Origin: Streptomyces sp. MspMP-M5
Lineage (GTDB): Bacteria > Actinomycetota > Actinomycetes > Streptomycetales > Streptomycetaceae
Reading direction: 5' to 3'
Assembly (NCBI RefSeq): GCF_000373585.1
Contig: NZ_KB891885.1
Span: 190,605-240,295, forward strand
Length of the DNA: 49,691 nucleotides
Below, piece by piece: positions 16,064 to 25,630 of the stretch. Each line of letters begins with the position of its first letter. Position 1 is the first letter of the stretch. The position numbers were made by a program, and so were the translations under genes. The notes under the pieces were generated by a model. That model saw nothing but the letters and a program-made list of their open reading frames with translations, was not told the DNA's origin and ran no database searches.

Positions 16064-17179
16064 TCACCGCCGCGGAGCGACCGTCACCTCAACCCGCTGG
16101 AACTCCTTCAACTCGGAGTACCCCGTCGTGGCCATCGCCCTCCGCAGCGCCCCGAAGAAGTTCATCGTCCCGTCCGGCGTCGTCGACGGACCGCACAGGA
16201 TCTCCTCCGTCGTGCCGACCGCCCCGAGGTCCACCCGCTTGCCGCGCGGCACGTCCTCGTGGACCGCCTCCATGCCCCAGTGGTGGCCGCGGCCCGGCGC
16301 GTCCGTCGCCCGCGCCAGCGGCGAGCCCATCATCACCGCGTCCGCCCCGCAGGCGATCGCCTTCGGCAGATCGCCGGAGTACCCGACCCCGCCGTCCGCG
16401 ATGACGTGCACATACCGGCCGCCGGACTCGTCCATGTAGTCCCGGCGGGCGGCGGCCACATCGGCCACCGCGGTCGCCATCGGCACCTGGATGCCCAGGA
16501 CGTTCCGCGTCGTGTGCGCGGCACCGCCACCGAACCCGACGAGCACACCCGCCGCGCCCGTCCGCATCAGGTGCAGCGCCGCGGTGTACGTGGCACAGCC
16601 GCCGACGATCACCGGCACGTCCAGCTCGTAGATGAACTGCTTGAGGTTCAGCGGCTCGGCGGCGGACGAGACGTGCTCCGCCGACACCGTCGTCCCGCGG
16701 ATCACGAAGATGTCCACACCGGCGTCCACGACCGCCTTGGAGAACTGCGCGGTGCGCTGCGGGGAGAGCGCGGCGGCGGTGACCACACCGGCATCCCGCA
16801 CCTCCTTGATCCGCTGCCCGATCAGCTCCTCCTTGATCGGCGCGGCGTAGATCTCCTGGAGACGCTTGGTGGCGGCGGCACCGTCCAGCTCCGCGATCTC
16901 CGCCAGCAGCGGCTCCGGGTCCTCGTAGCGGGTCCACAGCCCTTCGAGGTTCAGCACCCCGAGGCCGCCCAGCTCACCGATGCGGATCGCGGTCTGCGGC
17001 GAGACCACCGAGTCCATCGGGGCCGCCAGGAACGGCAGCTCGAAGCGGTAGGCGTCGATCTGCCAGGCGATCGAGACCTCCTTCGGGTCGCGAGTGCGCC
17101 GACTGGGTACCACGGCGATGTCGTCGAACGCGTATGCCCGGCGGCCGCGCTTGCCGCGCCCGATCTCGATCTCAGTCAC
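16064..17179 (-). CDS. guaB3: GuaB3 family IMP dehydrogenase-related protein
   Basis: 371-residue actinobacterial paralogue of IMP dehydrogenase without CBS domains. It shows the TIM-barrel start RAYAFDDIAVVPSRRT, the nucleotide-binding loop VIADGGVGYSGDLPKAIACG, and LPFLAAPMDSVVS. The usual IMPDH catalytic loop GPGSICTTR is absent; the region reads GFGGGAAHTTRNVLG. Recent work assigns some GuaB3 proteins GMP-reductase-like or related purine roles, so annotation as plain IMP dehydrogenase is unsafe. Start is GTG at 17179 with AGGAAGG upstream. It follows guaB in the same direction but a strong hairpin separates them. Confidence 0.93.
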   Translation of the reverse strand: MTEIEIGRGKRGRRAYAFDDIAVVPSRRTRDPKEVSIAWQIDAYRFELPFLAAPMDSVVSPQTAIRIGELGGLGVLNLEGLWTRYEDPEPLLAEIAELDGAAATKRLQEIYAAPIKEELIGQRIKEVRDAGVVTAAALSPQRTAQFSKAVVDAGVDIFVIRGTTVSAEHVSSAAEPLNLKQFIYELDVPVIVGGCATYTAALHLMRTGAAGVLVGFGGGAAHTTRNVLGIQVPMATAVADVAAARRDYMDESGGRYVHVIADGGVGYSGDLPKAIACGADAVMMGSPLARATDAPGRGHHWGMEAVHEDVPRGKRVDLGAVGTTEEILCGPSTTPDGTMNFFGALRRAMATTGYSELKEFQRVEVTVAPRR

Positions 17180-17201
17180 TGGTTCTGCCTTCCTACGGAT
17201 A

Positions 17202-17237
17202 CGCCCCCAGTATCCCCGACGGGGAAGACTGGGGGCG
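17202..17237 (-). terminator. Strong hairpin between guaB and guaB3
   Basis: CGCCCCCAGT (17202-17211) pairs perfectly with ACTGGGGGCG (17228-17237); an inner TCCCC-GAC-GGGGA (17213-17225) extends the stem. It lies between the guaB stop and the guaB3 ribosome-binding site, so it could terminate or attenuate guaB transcription. Confidence 0.75.
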
Positions 17238-17278
17238 CATCCGGCCGCCACTCGGCGAAGCAGACCTCGGGGAGGCCG

Positions 17279-18805
<1,527 letters not shown>

Positions 18806-18820
18806 TCAGCGCGGACTCCC

Positions 18821-18848
18821 ATGCTAACGGCCTCGTAGAGTGTCCCAA
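18821..18848 (-). promoter_or_regulatory. Candidate guaB promoter
   Basis: On the minus strand TTGGGA (18848-18843) and TAGCAT (18826-18821) are separated by 16 bases, a plausible -35/-10 pair for the principal sigma factor, about 40 bases before the guaB ATG. Confidence 0.5.
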
Positions 18849-18973
18849 CCCACGAGCCATGAGGGGCTCATCACTCGTACGTTCCTACGGCGACTTCCCG
18901 CCGCGGACCGGCCTACGGGACGGCTGGGACGGCGACACCGACGGCACACCGGAACACCGCGCCGCTCCACGGA

Positions 18974-19642
18974 CTACTGCTCGGCGAGCGCCCGCAGCCT
19001 GCTCAGGGCCCGGTGCTGGGCGACCCGCACCGCACCGGGCGACATCCCCAGCATCTGCCCGGTCTCCTCGGCCGTCAGCCCGACCGCCACCCGCAGCAGG
19101 ACCAGCTCCCGCTGGTTCTCCGGCAGATTGGCCAGCAGCTTCTTGGCCCATTCGGCATCGCTGCTCAGCAGCGCCCGCTCCTCGGGCCCCAGCGAGTCGT
19201 CCGGCTGCTCGGGCATCTCGTCCGACGGCACGGCCGTGCTGCCCGGATGCCGCATCGCGGCCCGCTGGAGATCGGCGACCTTGTGACCGGCGATGGCGAA
19301 GACGAACGCCTCGAAGGGCTTCCCGGTGTCGCGGTAACGGGGCAGCGCACACAGCACCGCCACACAGACCTCCTGCGCGAGGTCCTCGACGAAGTGCCGG
19401 GCATCGCCGGGCAACCGGGAGAGCCGGGTACGGCAGTAGCGCAGGGCCAGGGGGTGGACGTGCGCCAGCAGGTCGTGAGTGGCCTGCCGGTCGCCCTCGA
19501 CGGCACGTGCGACGAGAGCGCCGATCTCCTGCTTCCCGTCATCGCGCATCGGTCCATGGTGCCTTGACGCCGAACGATCCGCGGCATCAGGTCCACGCTT
19601 GTGCGCTGAAGCGTTGTGCGCGGCAGGTGCGCCGGCTGTCAT
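18974..19642 (-). CDS. shbA: RNA polymerase sigma factor ShbA
   Basis: ECF-type sigma-70 factor; in S. griseus ShbA drives transcription of hrdB, the principal sigma gene. Region 2 is seen at [18 protein letters not shown] and [20 protein letters not shown], with region 4 at [20 protein letters not shown] and [20 protein letters not shown]. The conserved part starts at the Met at 19549; I took the ATG at 19642 because GGGAGGG lies eight bases upstream, and an ATG at 19693 has only a weak site. Identity rests on family and on its place between guaB and bldM, as SCO4769 in S. coelicolor. Confidence 0.88.
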   Translation of the reverse strand: MTAGAPAAHNASAHKRGPDAADRSASRHHGPMRDDGKQEIGALVARAVEGDRQATHDLLAHVHPLALRYCRTRLSRLPGDARHFVEDLAQEVCVAVLCALPRYRDTGKPFEAFVFAIAGHKVADLQRAAMRHPGSTAVPSDEMPEQPDDSLGPEERALLSSDAEWAKKLLANLPENQRELVLLRVAVGLTAEETGQMLGMSPGAVRVAQHRALSRLRALAEQ

Positions 19643-19765
19643 CTCCTGCGCCCTCCCCTCGTGCCCGACCGACCCGTCCCCGAGGAACTCCATGCCTCAA
19701 GCATGCGGCACCGCGCGGCGAATCGGGTCGCCGTGGCACCGGGCGGCGTGCGGGGCCTCATGCCG

Positions 19766-19791
19766 CCCCGCCCGCCACAGGGCGGGCGGGG
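19766..19791 (-). terminator. Hairpin terminator after bldM
   Basis: CCCCGCCCGCC-ACAG-GGCGGGCGGGG, an 11-bp perfect GC stem and 4-nt loop, 38 bases downstream of the bldM stop and upstream of shbA. It separates the two transcripts. Confidence 0.75.
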
Positions 19792-19828
19792 ATCTTCACT
19801 CCCCCGCATCGCCGCACGTCACAACGGT

Positions 19829-20440
19829 TCAGCGGACCAGACCCCAGCGGAAGCCGAGCGCCACCGCGTGCGCCCGGTCGGAGGCGCCGAGTTTCTTGAA
19901 CAGCCGTCGCGCGTGCGTCTTGACCGTGTCCTCGGAGAGGAACAGCTCACGTCCGATCTCCGCGTTCGACCGGCCGTGGCTCATGCCCTCCAGCACCTGG
20001 ATCTCCCGGGCGGTGAGGGTCGGCGCGGCACCCATCTCGGCGGACCGCAGCCGGCGCGGGGCGAGCCGCCACGTCGGGTCGGCCAGGGCCTGGGTCACCG
20101 TCGCGCGCAGCTCGGCACGCGAGGCGTCCTTGTGCAGATAGCCGCGGGCGCCGGCGGCGACCGCGAGCGCCACCCCGTCCAGATCCTCGGCCACCGTCAG
20201 CATGATGATCCGGGCACCGGGGTCGGCGGACAGCAATCGGCGCACGGTCTCGACACCGCCGAGGCCGGGCATCCGCACGTCCATCAGAATCAGGTCCGAG
20301 CGATCGGCCCCCCAGCGGCGGAGGACCTCCTCGCCATTGGCCGCGGTGGTCACGCGCTCGACGCCGGGCACGGTTGCTACCGCCCGTCGGAGCGCCTCTC
20401 GGGCAAGCGGGGAGTCGTCGCAGACGAGGACGGAAGTCAT
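19829..20440 (-). CDS. bldM: Response regulator BldM
   Basis: 203-residue LuxR/FixJ-type response regulator essential for aerial development in Streptomyces. Receiver domain SVLVCDDSP with the phospho-acceptor Asp in LILMDVRMPG, the Thr in IIMLTVAED, and the Lys in GYLHKDAS; C-terminal HTH LTAREIQVLEGMSHGRSNAE and VKTHARRLFKKLGASD. Published work shows BldM acts without phosphorylation, as a homodimer or with WhiI. Start ATG at 20440 follows GGAGGG; an in-frame upstream ATG adds 20 residues without that site. The upstream region contains an exact sigma-BldN consensus promoter. It is divergent from whiD and upstream of shbA, the known streptomycete order. Confidence 0.95.
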   Translation of the reverse strand: MTSVLVCDDSPLAREALRRAVATVPGVERVTTAANGEEVLRRWGADRSDLILMDVRMPGLGGVETVRRLLSADPGARIIMLTVAEDLDGVALAVAAGARGYLHKDASRAELRATVTQALADPTWRLAPRRLRSAEMGAAPTLTAREIQVLEGMSHGRSNAEIGRELFLSEDTVKTHARRLFKKLGASDRAHAVALGFRWGLVR

Positions 20441-20566
20441 GACCGCCCTCCGCAGCTGATGCGCGTCACCTTGAGCCTCCAGGCTGGTACGTATCGTCAC
20501 CTGGGCGATCGACGAACTCCTCGGACACCTGCCCGAGGGCTACCTCTGCCAACCGCCTCCGCACAC

Positions 20567-20594
20567 TCAACGACGGTCACTCGAAAGAGTTACG
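20567..20594 (-). promoter_or_regulatory. Sigma-BldN-type promoter of bldM
   Basis: On the minus strand CGTAAC (20594-20589) is followed after exactly 16 bases by CGTTGA (20572-20567), matching the published sigma-BldN consensus CGTAAC-N16-CGTTGA at every stated base. An imperfect inverted repeat GTCACT/AGTTAC (20576-20593) lies in the spacer and -35 and may be a regulator site. Confidence 0.85.
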
Positions 20595-20747
20595 GCTTCC
20601 GCGACCGAGTTCAGCACGCTCCGTGAGGAGCCGGATACGCAAACGTCTCGCTGAGCAGCCGGCATCCGCGCGTGCACCCTATGCCCTATTTGGCTCTGTT
20701 TCTTCCATTTTCGCGTTGACTGCGGCTAGATTCGCAATGAGTCATAT

Positions 20748-20774
20748 TTACATCTACTTAGACAGTAGATGTAA
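20748..20774. promoter_or_regulatory. Perfect 10-bp inverted repeat upstream of whiD
   Basis: TTACATCTAC-N7-GTAGATGTAA, perfectly symmetric 10-bp arms in an AT-rich stretch, ending 48 bases before the whiD ATG. It could be a DNA operator or a hairpin in the 5' untranslated region. The rest of 20441-20822 holds the bldM promoter and no gene. A TTGACT at 20716-20721 lies upstream but has no good -10 at normal spacing. Confidence 0.65.
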
Positions 20775-20822
20775 CGTCGTGAAGACCGAGCCCGAAACGC
20801 ATCGCTTCCGAGGGGACAAGCA

Positions 20823-21155
20823 ATGGCAGATTTCTCCCGCCTCCCGGGCCCGAACGCAGACCTCTGGGACTGGCAGTTGCTCGCCGCCTGCCGCGGCGTG
20901 GACAGCTCGCTCTTCTTCCACCCCGAGGGCGAGCGAGGGGCGGCCCGCAGCGCGCGGGAGGCATCGGCGAAGGAGGTCTGCATGCGCTGCCCGGTGCGGG
21001 CCCAGTGCGCGGCGCACGCGCTGGCCGTCCGCGAGCCCTACGGCGTATGGGGCGGCCTCACCGAGGACGAGCGCGAGGAACTCATGGGACGGGCCCGCCA
21101 CCGGATGGTCCCGGCGAGTTCCCTGCCCGGGCACGCGACCATGCCGGGCGCCTGA
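20823..21155 (+). CDS. whiD: WhiB-family transcription factor WhiD
   Basis: 110-residue Wbl protein needed for late sporulation septation and spore maturation. The four iron-sulphur cysteines are C23, C53, C56 and C62 (LAACRG and VCMRCPVRAQC), followed by the turn motif GVWGGLTEDER and a basic C-terminal region (GRARHRM). Wbl proteins bind sigma region 4 of the principal sigma factor through the 4Fe-4S cluster. The ATG at 20823 follows GAGGGG. Identity is supported by the divergent bldM neighbour. The 3' flank up to 21344 contains two copies of CTCAAGATCCGCAC (21241-21270) but no gene. Confidence 0.94.
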   Translation: MADFSRLPGPNADLWDWQLLAACRGVDSSLFFHPEGERGAARSAREASAKEVCMRCPVRAQCAAHALAVREPYGVWGGLTEDEREELMGRARHRMVPASSLPGHATMPGA

Positions 21156-21344
21156 CCGACAGCCCCGATCATCGTTCGCAGAAACGTTCCTGCAGCTAGT
21201 GGGCCGGCGCGGCGGCAAACGTGCGCGCAGGCATCCGCCCCTCAAGATCCGCACTGCTCAAGATCCGCACCGCCCGCGGCCCCGCCCGGCGCCGCGTCCC
21301 CGCGTACTCCGCCGCGTCCCCCGCCCCTCCGGGACCGGCGGCGG

Positions 21345-22256
21345 TCAGCGTCCCGCGGCGCCCGCGAGTTGGTCGAGCATCGCGCCGACCGCCGGCACAT
21401 GCGCCAGATCCGGCAGGGTGAGCGCGACGATCTCACGGTGCACGGCGGGCTCCATCCGCACCGTCGCCGCACCCTTGGGCCGTACCGACTCCAGGGTCAG
21501 CTGGGGCAGCGCGGCGACCCCCAGGCCCGCGCCGACCAGGCCGATCACCGCCGGATAGTCGTCGGTCGCGAAGTCGATCCGCGGGGTGAAACCGGCGCGT
21601 TCACAGACCTCGACGAGATGGGTGCGGCACCGCGGGCAGCCCGCGATCCACGGCTCGTCGGCCAGGTCCGCGAAGCACGCGGTGCCGGCCCGCGCCAGCC
21701 GGTGCCCCTCCGGCACCAGGCCGACCAGCCGGTCCGCCAGCACCGGCCGGACCACCAGGTCCTCCCACTCCGCCCCGGCCGACGGGTCCGCGCCGCGCAC
21801 CTCCGGATAACGGAAGGCCAGCGCGATCTCGCACTCGCCGTTGCGCAGCAGGTCGATCGAGCGCGGCGGCTCGGCCTCGTCCAGCGACACCCGGACGCCG
21901 GGGTGCGCGGCCCGCATCCTGGCCAGCGCCGTCGGCACCAGCGTCGAGCTGCCCGACGGGAACGACACCAGCCGCACCCGCCCCGCCCGCAGCCCCGCGA
22001 TGGCCGCGACCTCGTCCTCGGCGGCGGTGAGCCCGGCCAGGATGCCGGCCGCGTGCCGGACCAGTGCCTCGCCGGCCTGCGTCAGCCGCATCTCGCGGCC
22101 GGCGCGCACCAGCAGCGGGGTGCCGGCGGACTGCTCCAGGGCCTTCATCTGCTGGCTGACCGCGGGCTGGGTGCAGCCCAGCTCCCGCGCCGCGGCGGAG
22201 AAGGAACCGGTCCGGGCGACGGCGCGCAGCACGCGGAGATGACGGGCTTCGATCAC
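21345..22256 (-). CDS. LysR-family transcriptional regulator
   Basis: 303-residue LysR regulator: N-terminal winged HTH (LRVLRAVARTGSFSAAAREL, then TQPAVSQQMKALE) and a C-terminal periplasmic-binding-like effector domain with PRCR and LPQLTLESV. The start is the GTG at 22256, preceded closely by AAGGG. It faces the MOSC gene across 60-80 bp containing an AT-rich stretch with inverted half-sites ATAGATC (22281-22287) and GATCTAT (22312-22318), a likely LysR binding region. LysR proteins commonly regulate the divergent neighbour and themselves. Inducer unknown. Confidence 0.92.
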   Translation of the reverse strand: MIEARHLRVLRAVARTGSFSAAARELGCTQPAVSQQMKALEQSAGTPLLVRAGREMRLTQAGEALVRHAAGILAGLTAAEDEVAAIAGLRAGRVRLVSFPSGSSTLVPTALARMRAAHPGVRVSLDEAEPPRSIDLLRNGECEIALAFRYPEVRGADPSAGAEWEDLVVRPVLADRLVGLVPEGHRLARAGTACFADLADEPWIAGCPRCRTHLVEVCERAGFTPRIDFATDDYPAVIGLVGAGLGVAALPQLTLESVRPKGAATVRMEPAVHREIVALTLPDLAHVPAVGAMLDQLAGAAGR

Positions 22257-22280
22257 CCCTTGAGCATAAGCGATACTTGG

Positions 22281-22318
22281 ATAGATCGTAAAAAATAGCG
22301 CGACTACTTTTGATCTAT
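22281..22318. promoter_or_regulatory. AT-rich divergent promoter region with inverted half-sites
   Basis: ATAGATC and GATCTAT form 7-bp inverted arms separated by 24 bases in unusually AT-rich DNA between the LysR and MOSC genes. AAG-N5-CTT (22267-22278) lies next to it. It is a plausible LysR operator and RNA polymerase region; the second arm overlaps the upstream candidate start of the MOSC gene. Confidence 0.45.
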
Positions 22319-22334
22319 GTCCTACCGTGCGCTC

Positions 22335-23042
22335 ATGGATGCGACGCTGCTGACCGTGAACATCGGGCGGGCCACCCCCTCCGCCCACACCTCCGCCGAG
22401 CGCGGGACGGGCATCGACAAGCGGCCCGTGGACGGTCCCGTCGCGGTGGCCGCCCCCGGCCCCAAGGGCACCGCCGGCAGCGGCCTCGCGGGCGACACGG
22501 TGGTCGACCTGCGCCACCACGGCGGCGACGACCAGGCCGTCTACGCCTACGCGCGCGAGGACCTCGACGACTGGCAGCGGGAGCTGGACCGCGAACTGAC
22601 CAACGGCGTCTTCGGCGAGAACCTCACCACCGCCGGCCTGGACGTCACCGGCGCCCGGGTCGGCGAACGCTGGCGGGTCGGCCCGGAGGTGCTACTGGAG
22701 GTCACCTCGCCGCGGATCCCCTGCCGGACGTTCCAGGGCTGGCTGGACGAGCGCGGCTGGATCAAGCGGTTCACCGAGGCGGCGGTGCCCGGCGCGTATC
22801 TGCGCGTACTGGAGGCCGGCGAGATCCGGGCCGGTGACACCGTACGCGTCGAACACCGCCCCGGCCACGACGTCACCATCGGCCTGATGTTCCGCGCCCT
22901 GACCACCCGCCGCGAACTACTGCCGCGCCTACTGGACGCGGGCGAGGCCCTGCCCCAGGAGGCCCGGGCAACGGCGACGAAGTACATGGGGCGGGCGGTG
23001 TACGCGGAGCGGGCAGAGTACGCGGAGCGGGCGGCGGGCTGA
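22335..23042 (+). CDS. MOSC domain-containing protein
   Basis: About 235 residues, YiiM-like. MOSC domains are found in molybdenum-cofactor sulphurases and in enzymes that reduce N-hydroxylated bases. The conserved Cys is seen in SPRIPCRTFQGWL, with GDTVVDLRHHGGDDQAVYAY and NGVFGENLTT upstream of it, all typical. I take the ATG at 22335 (MDATLLTVNIG), since family members start close to the LLxVNxG strand; an in-frame ATG at 22317 is possible. Neither has a clear ribosome-binding site, so a leaderless message is conceivable. The C-terminus ends in a YAERAEYAERAAG duplication. Divergent from the LysR gene, its probable regulator. Confidence 0.9.
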   Translation: MDATLLTVNIGRATPSAHTSAERGTGIDKRPVDGPVAVAAPGPKGTAGSGLAGDTVVDLRHHGGDDQAVYAYAREDLDDWQRELDRELTNGVFGENLTTAGLDVTGARVGERWRVGPEVLLEVTSPRIPCRTFQGWLDERGWIKRFTEAAVPGAYLRVLEAGEIRAGDTVRVEHRPGHDVTIGLMFRALTTRRELLPRLLDAGEALPQEARATATKYMGRAVYAERAEYAERAAG

Positions 23043-23140
23043 CGGGGCGGGCCAGAGGGGCGGCGGGGGTAGAGGGAACGGCGCGGGTAGAGGGAACAGC
23101 GGGAGGCGCCGGACTCCGTCCCGAACTCGCCGCCCCCGAG

Positions 23141-23190
23141 CCGCAGTTGACCGCAGTCGTCCGCAATTCGCCGCAACTGGCCGGAGTTGG
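23141..23190. repeat. Five degenerate 10-bp tandem units
   Basis: Five consecutive 10-mers each begin CCGCA or CCGGA (CCGCAGTTGA, CCGCAGTCGT, CCGCAATTCG, CCGCAACTGG, CCGGAGTTGG). They lie in the gap between the MOSC and SDR genes; the preceding bases (23060-23100) also repeat GGGTAGAGGGAAC twice. Confidence 0.6.
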
Positions 23191-23221
23191 GGCGGTCGGC
23201 GACGGTTGGCAGCGGCGGTCG

Positions 23222-23995
23222 CTACCTGGGGCCGTACTTCCGGCCCGTACGCGAGGTGAGGCCGCCGAGCAGCCCGCGCGGCGCCAGCTTCACGGCGCCC
23301 ATCAGGGCCTTGTAGCGCGGGTCCGGAATGGACAGGGACTTGCCGCGGGCCAGGTCCTTCATGGCGGCGTCCACAAGATTGTCCGCGTCCAGCCACATCC
23401 AGCCCGGGATGTTGTCGGTGCCCATCCCGGCCCGCTGGTGGAACTCGGTCCGTACGAAGCCGGGGCACAGCGCCATCAGCCGCACCCCGCTGCCGGCCAG
23501 GTCGCGGGCGGCGCCCTGGGTGAACTGCACGACCCACGCCTTGCTCGCGCCGTAGGTGCCGCGCGGGACGAATGCCGCGACCGACGCCACGTTGACCACC
23601 GCGCCGCGCCGGCGCTCGCGCATCCCGCGCACCCCGGCCGTGGTCAGCCGCAGCACCGCCTCGCAGTGCACCTTGAGCATCGCCAGTTCGTCGGCCATCG
23701 GGACGTCGAGGAACTCGCCCTTGTTGCCGAAGCCGGCGTTGTTGACCAGCAGGTCCACCGGGCGCTTGGCATCCGTAAGGCGCGCCTCGACGGCGGCGAT
23801 CCCCTCGTCGGTCGCCAGGTCGGCGCTCAGCACCTCCGCCTCGATCCCGTGACGGTCGTGCAGTTCGGTGGCCTGCGCCCGGAGACGCTTCTCGTCGCGG
23901 GCGACCAGCACCACGCTGTGGCCGTTGCCCGCGAGCCGGCGGGCGAACGCGGCGCCGATGCCGGCGGTCGCTCCTGTGATCAGTGCAGTCGTCAT
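23222..23995 (-). CDS. SDR family oxidoreductase
   Basis: 257-residue short-chain dehydrogenase of the DltE/YdfG-like group: cofactor loop TGATAGIGAAFARRLAG, DLLVNNAGFGNKGEF, and the Tyr-x3-Lys site TYGASKAWVVQF preceded by the catalytic Ser in VVNVASVAAF. The C-terminal tail is basic. The start is the ATG at 23995 directly before TTALITG; upstream in-frame codons give low-complexity sequence. Stand-alone gene with no functional neighbours. A 17-bp sequence 31 bases upstream recurs upstream of alr. Substrate unknown. Confidence 0.9.
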   Translation of the reverse strand: MTTALITGATAGIGAAFARRLAGNGHSVVLVARDEKRLRAQATELHDRHGIEAEVLSADLATDEGIAAVEARLTDAKRPVDLLVNNAGFGNKGEFLDVPMADELAMLKVHCEAVLRLTTAGVRGMRERRRGAVVNVASVAAFVPRGTYGASKAWVVQFTQGAARDLAGSGVRLMALCPGFVRTEFHQRAGMGTDNIPGWMWLDADNLVDAAMKDLARGKSLSIPDPRYKALMGAVKLAPRGLLGGLTSRTGRKYGPR

Positions 23996-24026
23996 ACCGG
24001 AACCGTAGCGGGGGGCCTGGGACTTG

Positions 24027-24043
24027 CCGCGTTGTGGTGGCGG
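24027..24043. repeat. CCGCGTTGTGGTGGCGG element, copy near SDR
   Basis: This 17-bp sequence lies 31 bases upstream of the SDR start and is repeated exactly at 38381-38397, 42 bases upstream of alr, in the same orientation relative to the gene. With flanks the match is about 23 of 25. Confidence 0.45.
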
Positions 24044-24229
24044 TGCGTTGTCCCTTCCACCCACCCTGGCGGCCCTCTCCGCCGGTCCCGCCCGACCGTC
24101 CACAGCACCGCCCACCCTCCCACTCGCCCGCACTCACTCGACTACAATCAGTAACGGAGTAGGGAACTCCTCACGCACCGTAATTCGTTGCCGAAACAAG
24201 AAGGAGGCGGCGGCCCACCGGCAGCAGGC

Positions 24230-24402
24230 AGCAAGCACACGAGCGAGCAAGCACACGCGCGAGCAAGCACACAGGCAGCGGGCACACGAGCGAGCACACG
24301 TCCGCCGGGAAGCATGCGGACGGGCGGCGGAAGTGCCTTCAGGCGCCAGGAAGCATGCGGACGGGCGGCGGGAAAAGCATGCAGCCGCCAGGAAGCATGC
24401 GG
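24230..24402. repeat. Direct-repeat tract upstream of D-hydroxyacid dehydrogenase
   Basis: Holds 16-bp units AGCAAGCACACGAGCG (24230-24245, 24246-24261, then a decayed third). It also has a 23-bp direct repeat beginning GGAAGCATGCGG at 24308-24330 and 24349-24371, with a partial third copy at 24391-24402. A purine-rich run follows to 24463. The rest of the gap from 23996 holds a short palindrome GGAGT-N5-ACTCC (24156-24170) and no gene. Confidence 0.7.
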
Positions 24403-24464
24403 GAAGCACGGGACGGGGAACGGGAAGGGGAAGGGGAAGCGGGGGTCGGAGGAGGGGGCAAGAG

Positions 24465-25511
24465 ATGCACCGACCAGTGCAGTCGCGTCCGTCGTGCCCG
24501 TCGCGCCCATCTGTGCTCCTGGCCATGGCGCCGGGGATGGCCGAGCGGTTGCTCGGGCAGCCGCAGCGCGACCGGCTGGAGAGGCTGGCCCGGACGGACC
24601 CGCGGGTCGTCGCGCACCGATGGGACGCGCCGGGGCCCGGCGTGGCCGCCGCGCTCGCCGAGGCGGAGGTGTTGTTCACCTGCTGGGGCGCGCCGGTACT
24701 GACGGCAGAGGTGCTGGCCGCGGCGCCGCGGCTGCGGGCCGTCGTGCACGCGGCCGGGTCCGTCAAACACCATGTCACCGACGCCTGCTGGGCGCGGGGC
24801 ATCGCGGTCAGCTCGGCCGCGGGGGCCAACGCGCTGCCGGTCGCGGAGTACACACTGGCCGCGATCCTCTTCGCCAACAAGCGCGTACTGCACGCCGCCC
24901 ACCGCTACCGCACCCTGCGCGCGCCGCACGACTGGCTGCGCGAGCTGGACGGCGCCGGCAACCACGGCCGGACCGTCGGGATCGTCGGCGCGTCCCGGAT
25001 CGGCCGGCGGGTCGTCGAACTGCTGCGCCCATTCGCGCTGCGGGTGCTGCTGTACGACCCGTACGTGGACGAGGAGGACGCGGGGCGGCTGGGCGTGGAG
25101 CGGGTTCCGCTGACGGAGCTGTGTGCGGGGAGCGACGTCGTCAGCGTGCACGCGCCGGAGGTGCCGGCCACCCGGCATCTGATCGGCGGGCGCGAGCTGG
25201 CGCTGATGCCGGACGGAGCGACGCTGGTCAACACCTCCCGCGGTTCGCTGGTGGACGAGGCGGCGCTGGTCGCCGAGTTGCGCAGCGGGCGGCTCTCCGC
25301 GGTGCTCGACGTCACCGAGCCCGCGCTCCCGGCCGCGGACTCCCCGCTGTACGAGCTGCCGAACGTGCTGCTCACCCCGCATGTCGCCGGGTCGCTGGGG
25401 ACCGAGCTGCACCGGATGGCCGACCATGCGCTCGACGAGCTGGAGCGGTACGCACAGGGGCTGCCGTTCGCAGATCCGGTGCGATGGGAGGGGCTGGGGC
25501 ACTCCGCCTGA
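24465..25511 (+). CDS. D-isomer specific 2-hydroxyacid dehydrogenase
   Basis: About 348 residues, NAD-dependent reduction of 2-keto acids or oxidation of D-2-hydroxyacids. The NAD fold TVGIVGASRIGRRVVELL has GASRIG in place of GxGxxG. The catalytic triad is represented by NTSRGSLVDEAAL (Arg), the following acidic segment, and LLTPHVAGSLGTEL (His). The ATG at 24465 was chosen for the strong GGAGGGGG six bases upstream; a longer open frame extends through a low-complexity repeat tract and is not credible. Stand-alone; substrate unknown. Confidence 0.9.
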   Translation: MHRPVQSRPSCPSRPSVLLAMAPGMAERLLGQPQRDRLERLARTDPRVVAHRWDAPGPGVAAALAEAEVLFTCWGAPVLTAEVLAAAPRLRAVVHAAGSVKHHVTDACWARGIAVSSAAGANALPVAEYTLAAILFANKRVLHAAHRYRTLRAPHDWLRELDGAGNHGRTVGIVGASRIGRRVVELLRPFALRVLLYDPYVDEEDAGRLGVERVPLTELCAGSDVVSVHAPEVPATRHLIGGRELALMPDGATLVNTSRGSLVDEAALVAELRSGRLSAVLDVTEPALPAADSPLYELPNVLLTPHVAGSLGTELHRMADHALDELERYAQGLPFADPVRWEGLGHSA

Positions 25512-25522
25512 CCTGACGGGAG

Positions 25523-25630
25523 ACGTCAGAAGCGGATGGGACGTCAGTAGCGGACGGGACGCCAGAAGCGGATGGGACGTCAGAAGCGGACGGGAGGTCA
25601 GAAGCGGACGGGACGTCAGTAGCGGACGGG
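25523..25630. repeat. 18-bp tandem repeat, six units
   Basis: Six consecutive units of ACGTCAG(A/T)AGCGGA(C/T)GGG occupy 25523-25630, followed by a partial unit. Variation is confined to a few positions. 18 bp is a multiple of three, so every frame stays open, but no gene is evident. It lies just past the stop of the dehydrogenase gene. Confidence 0.9.

Noticed and set aside
24024..24464. N-terminal extension of the D-hydroxyacid dehydrogenase
   Set aside because: It reads through a low-complexity repeat tract; a strong ribosome-binding site favours 24465.
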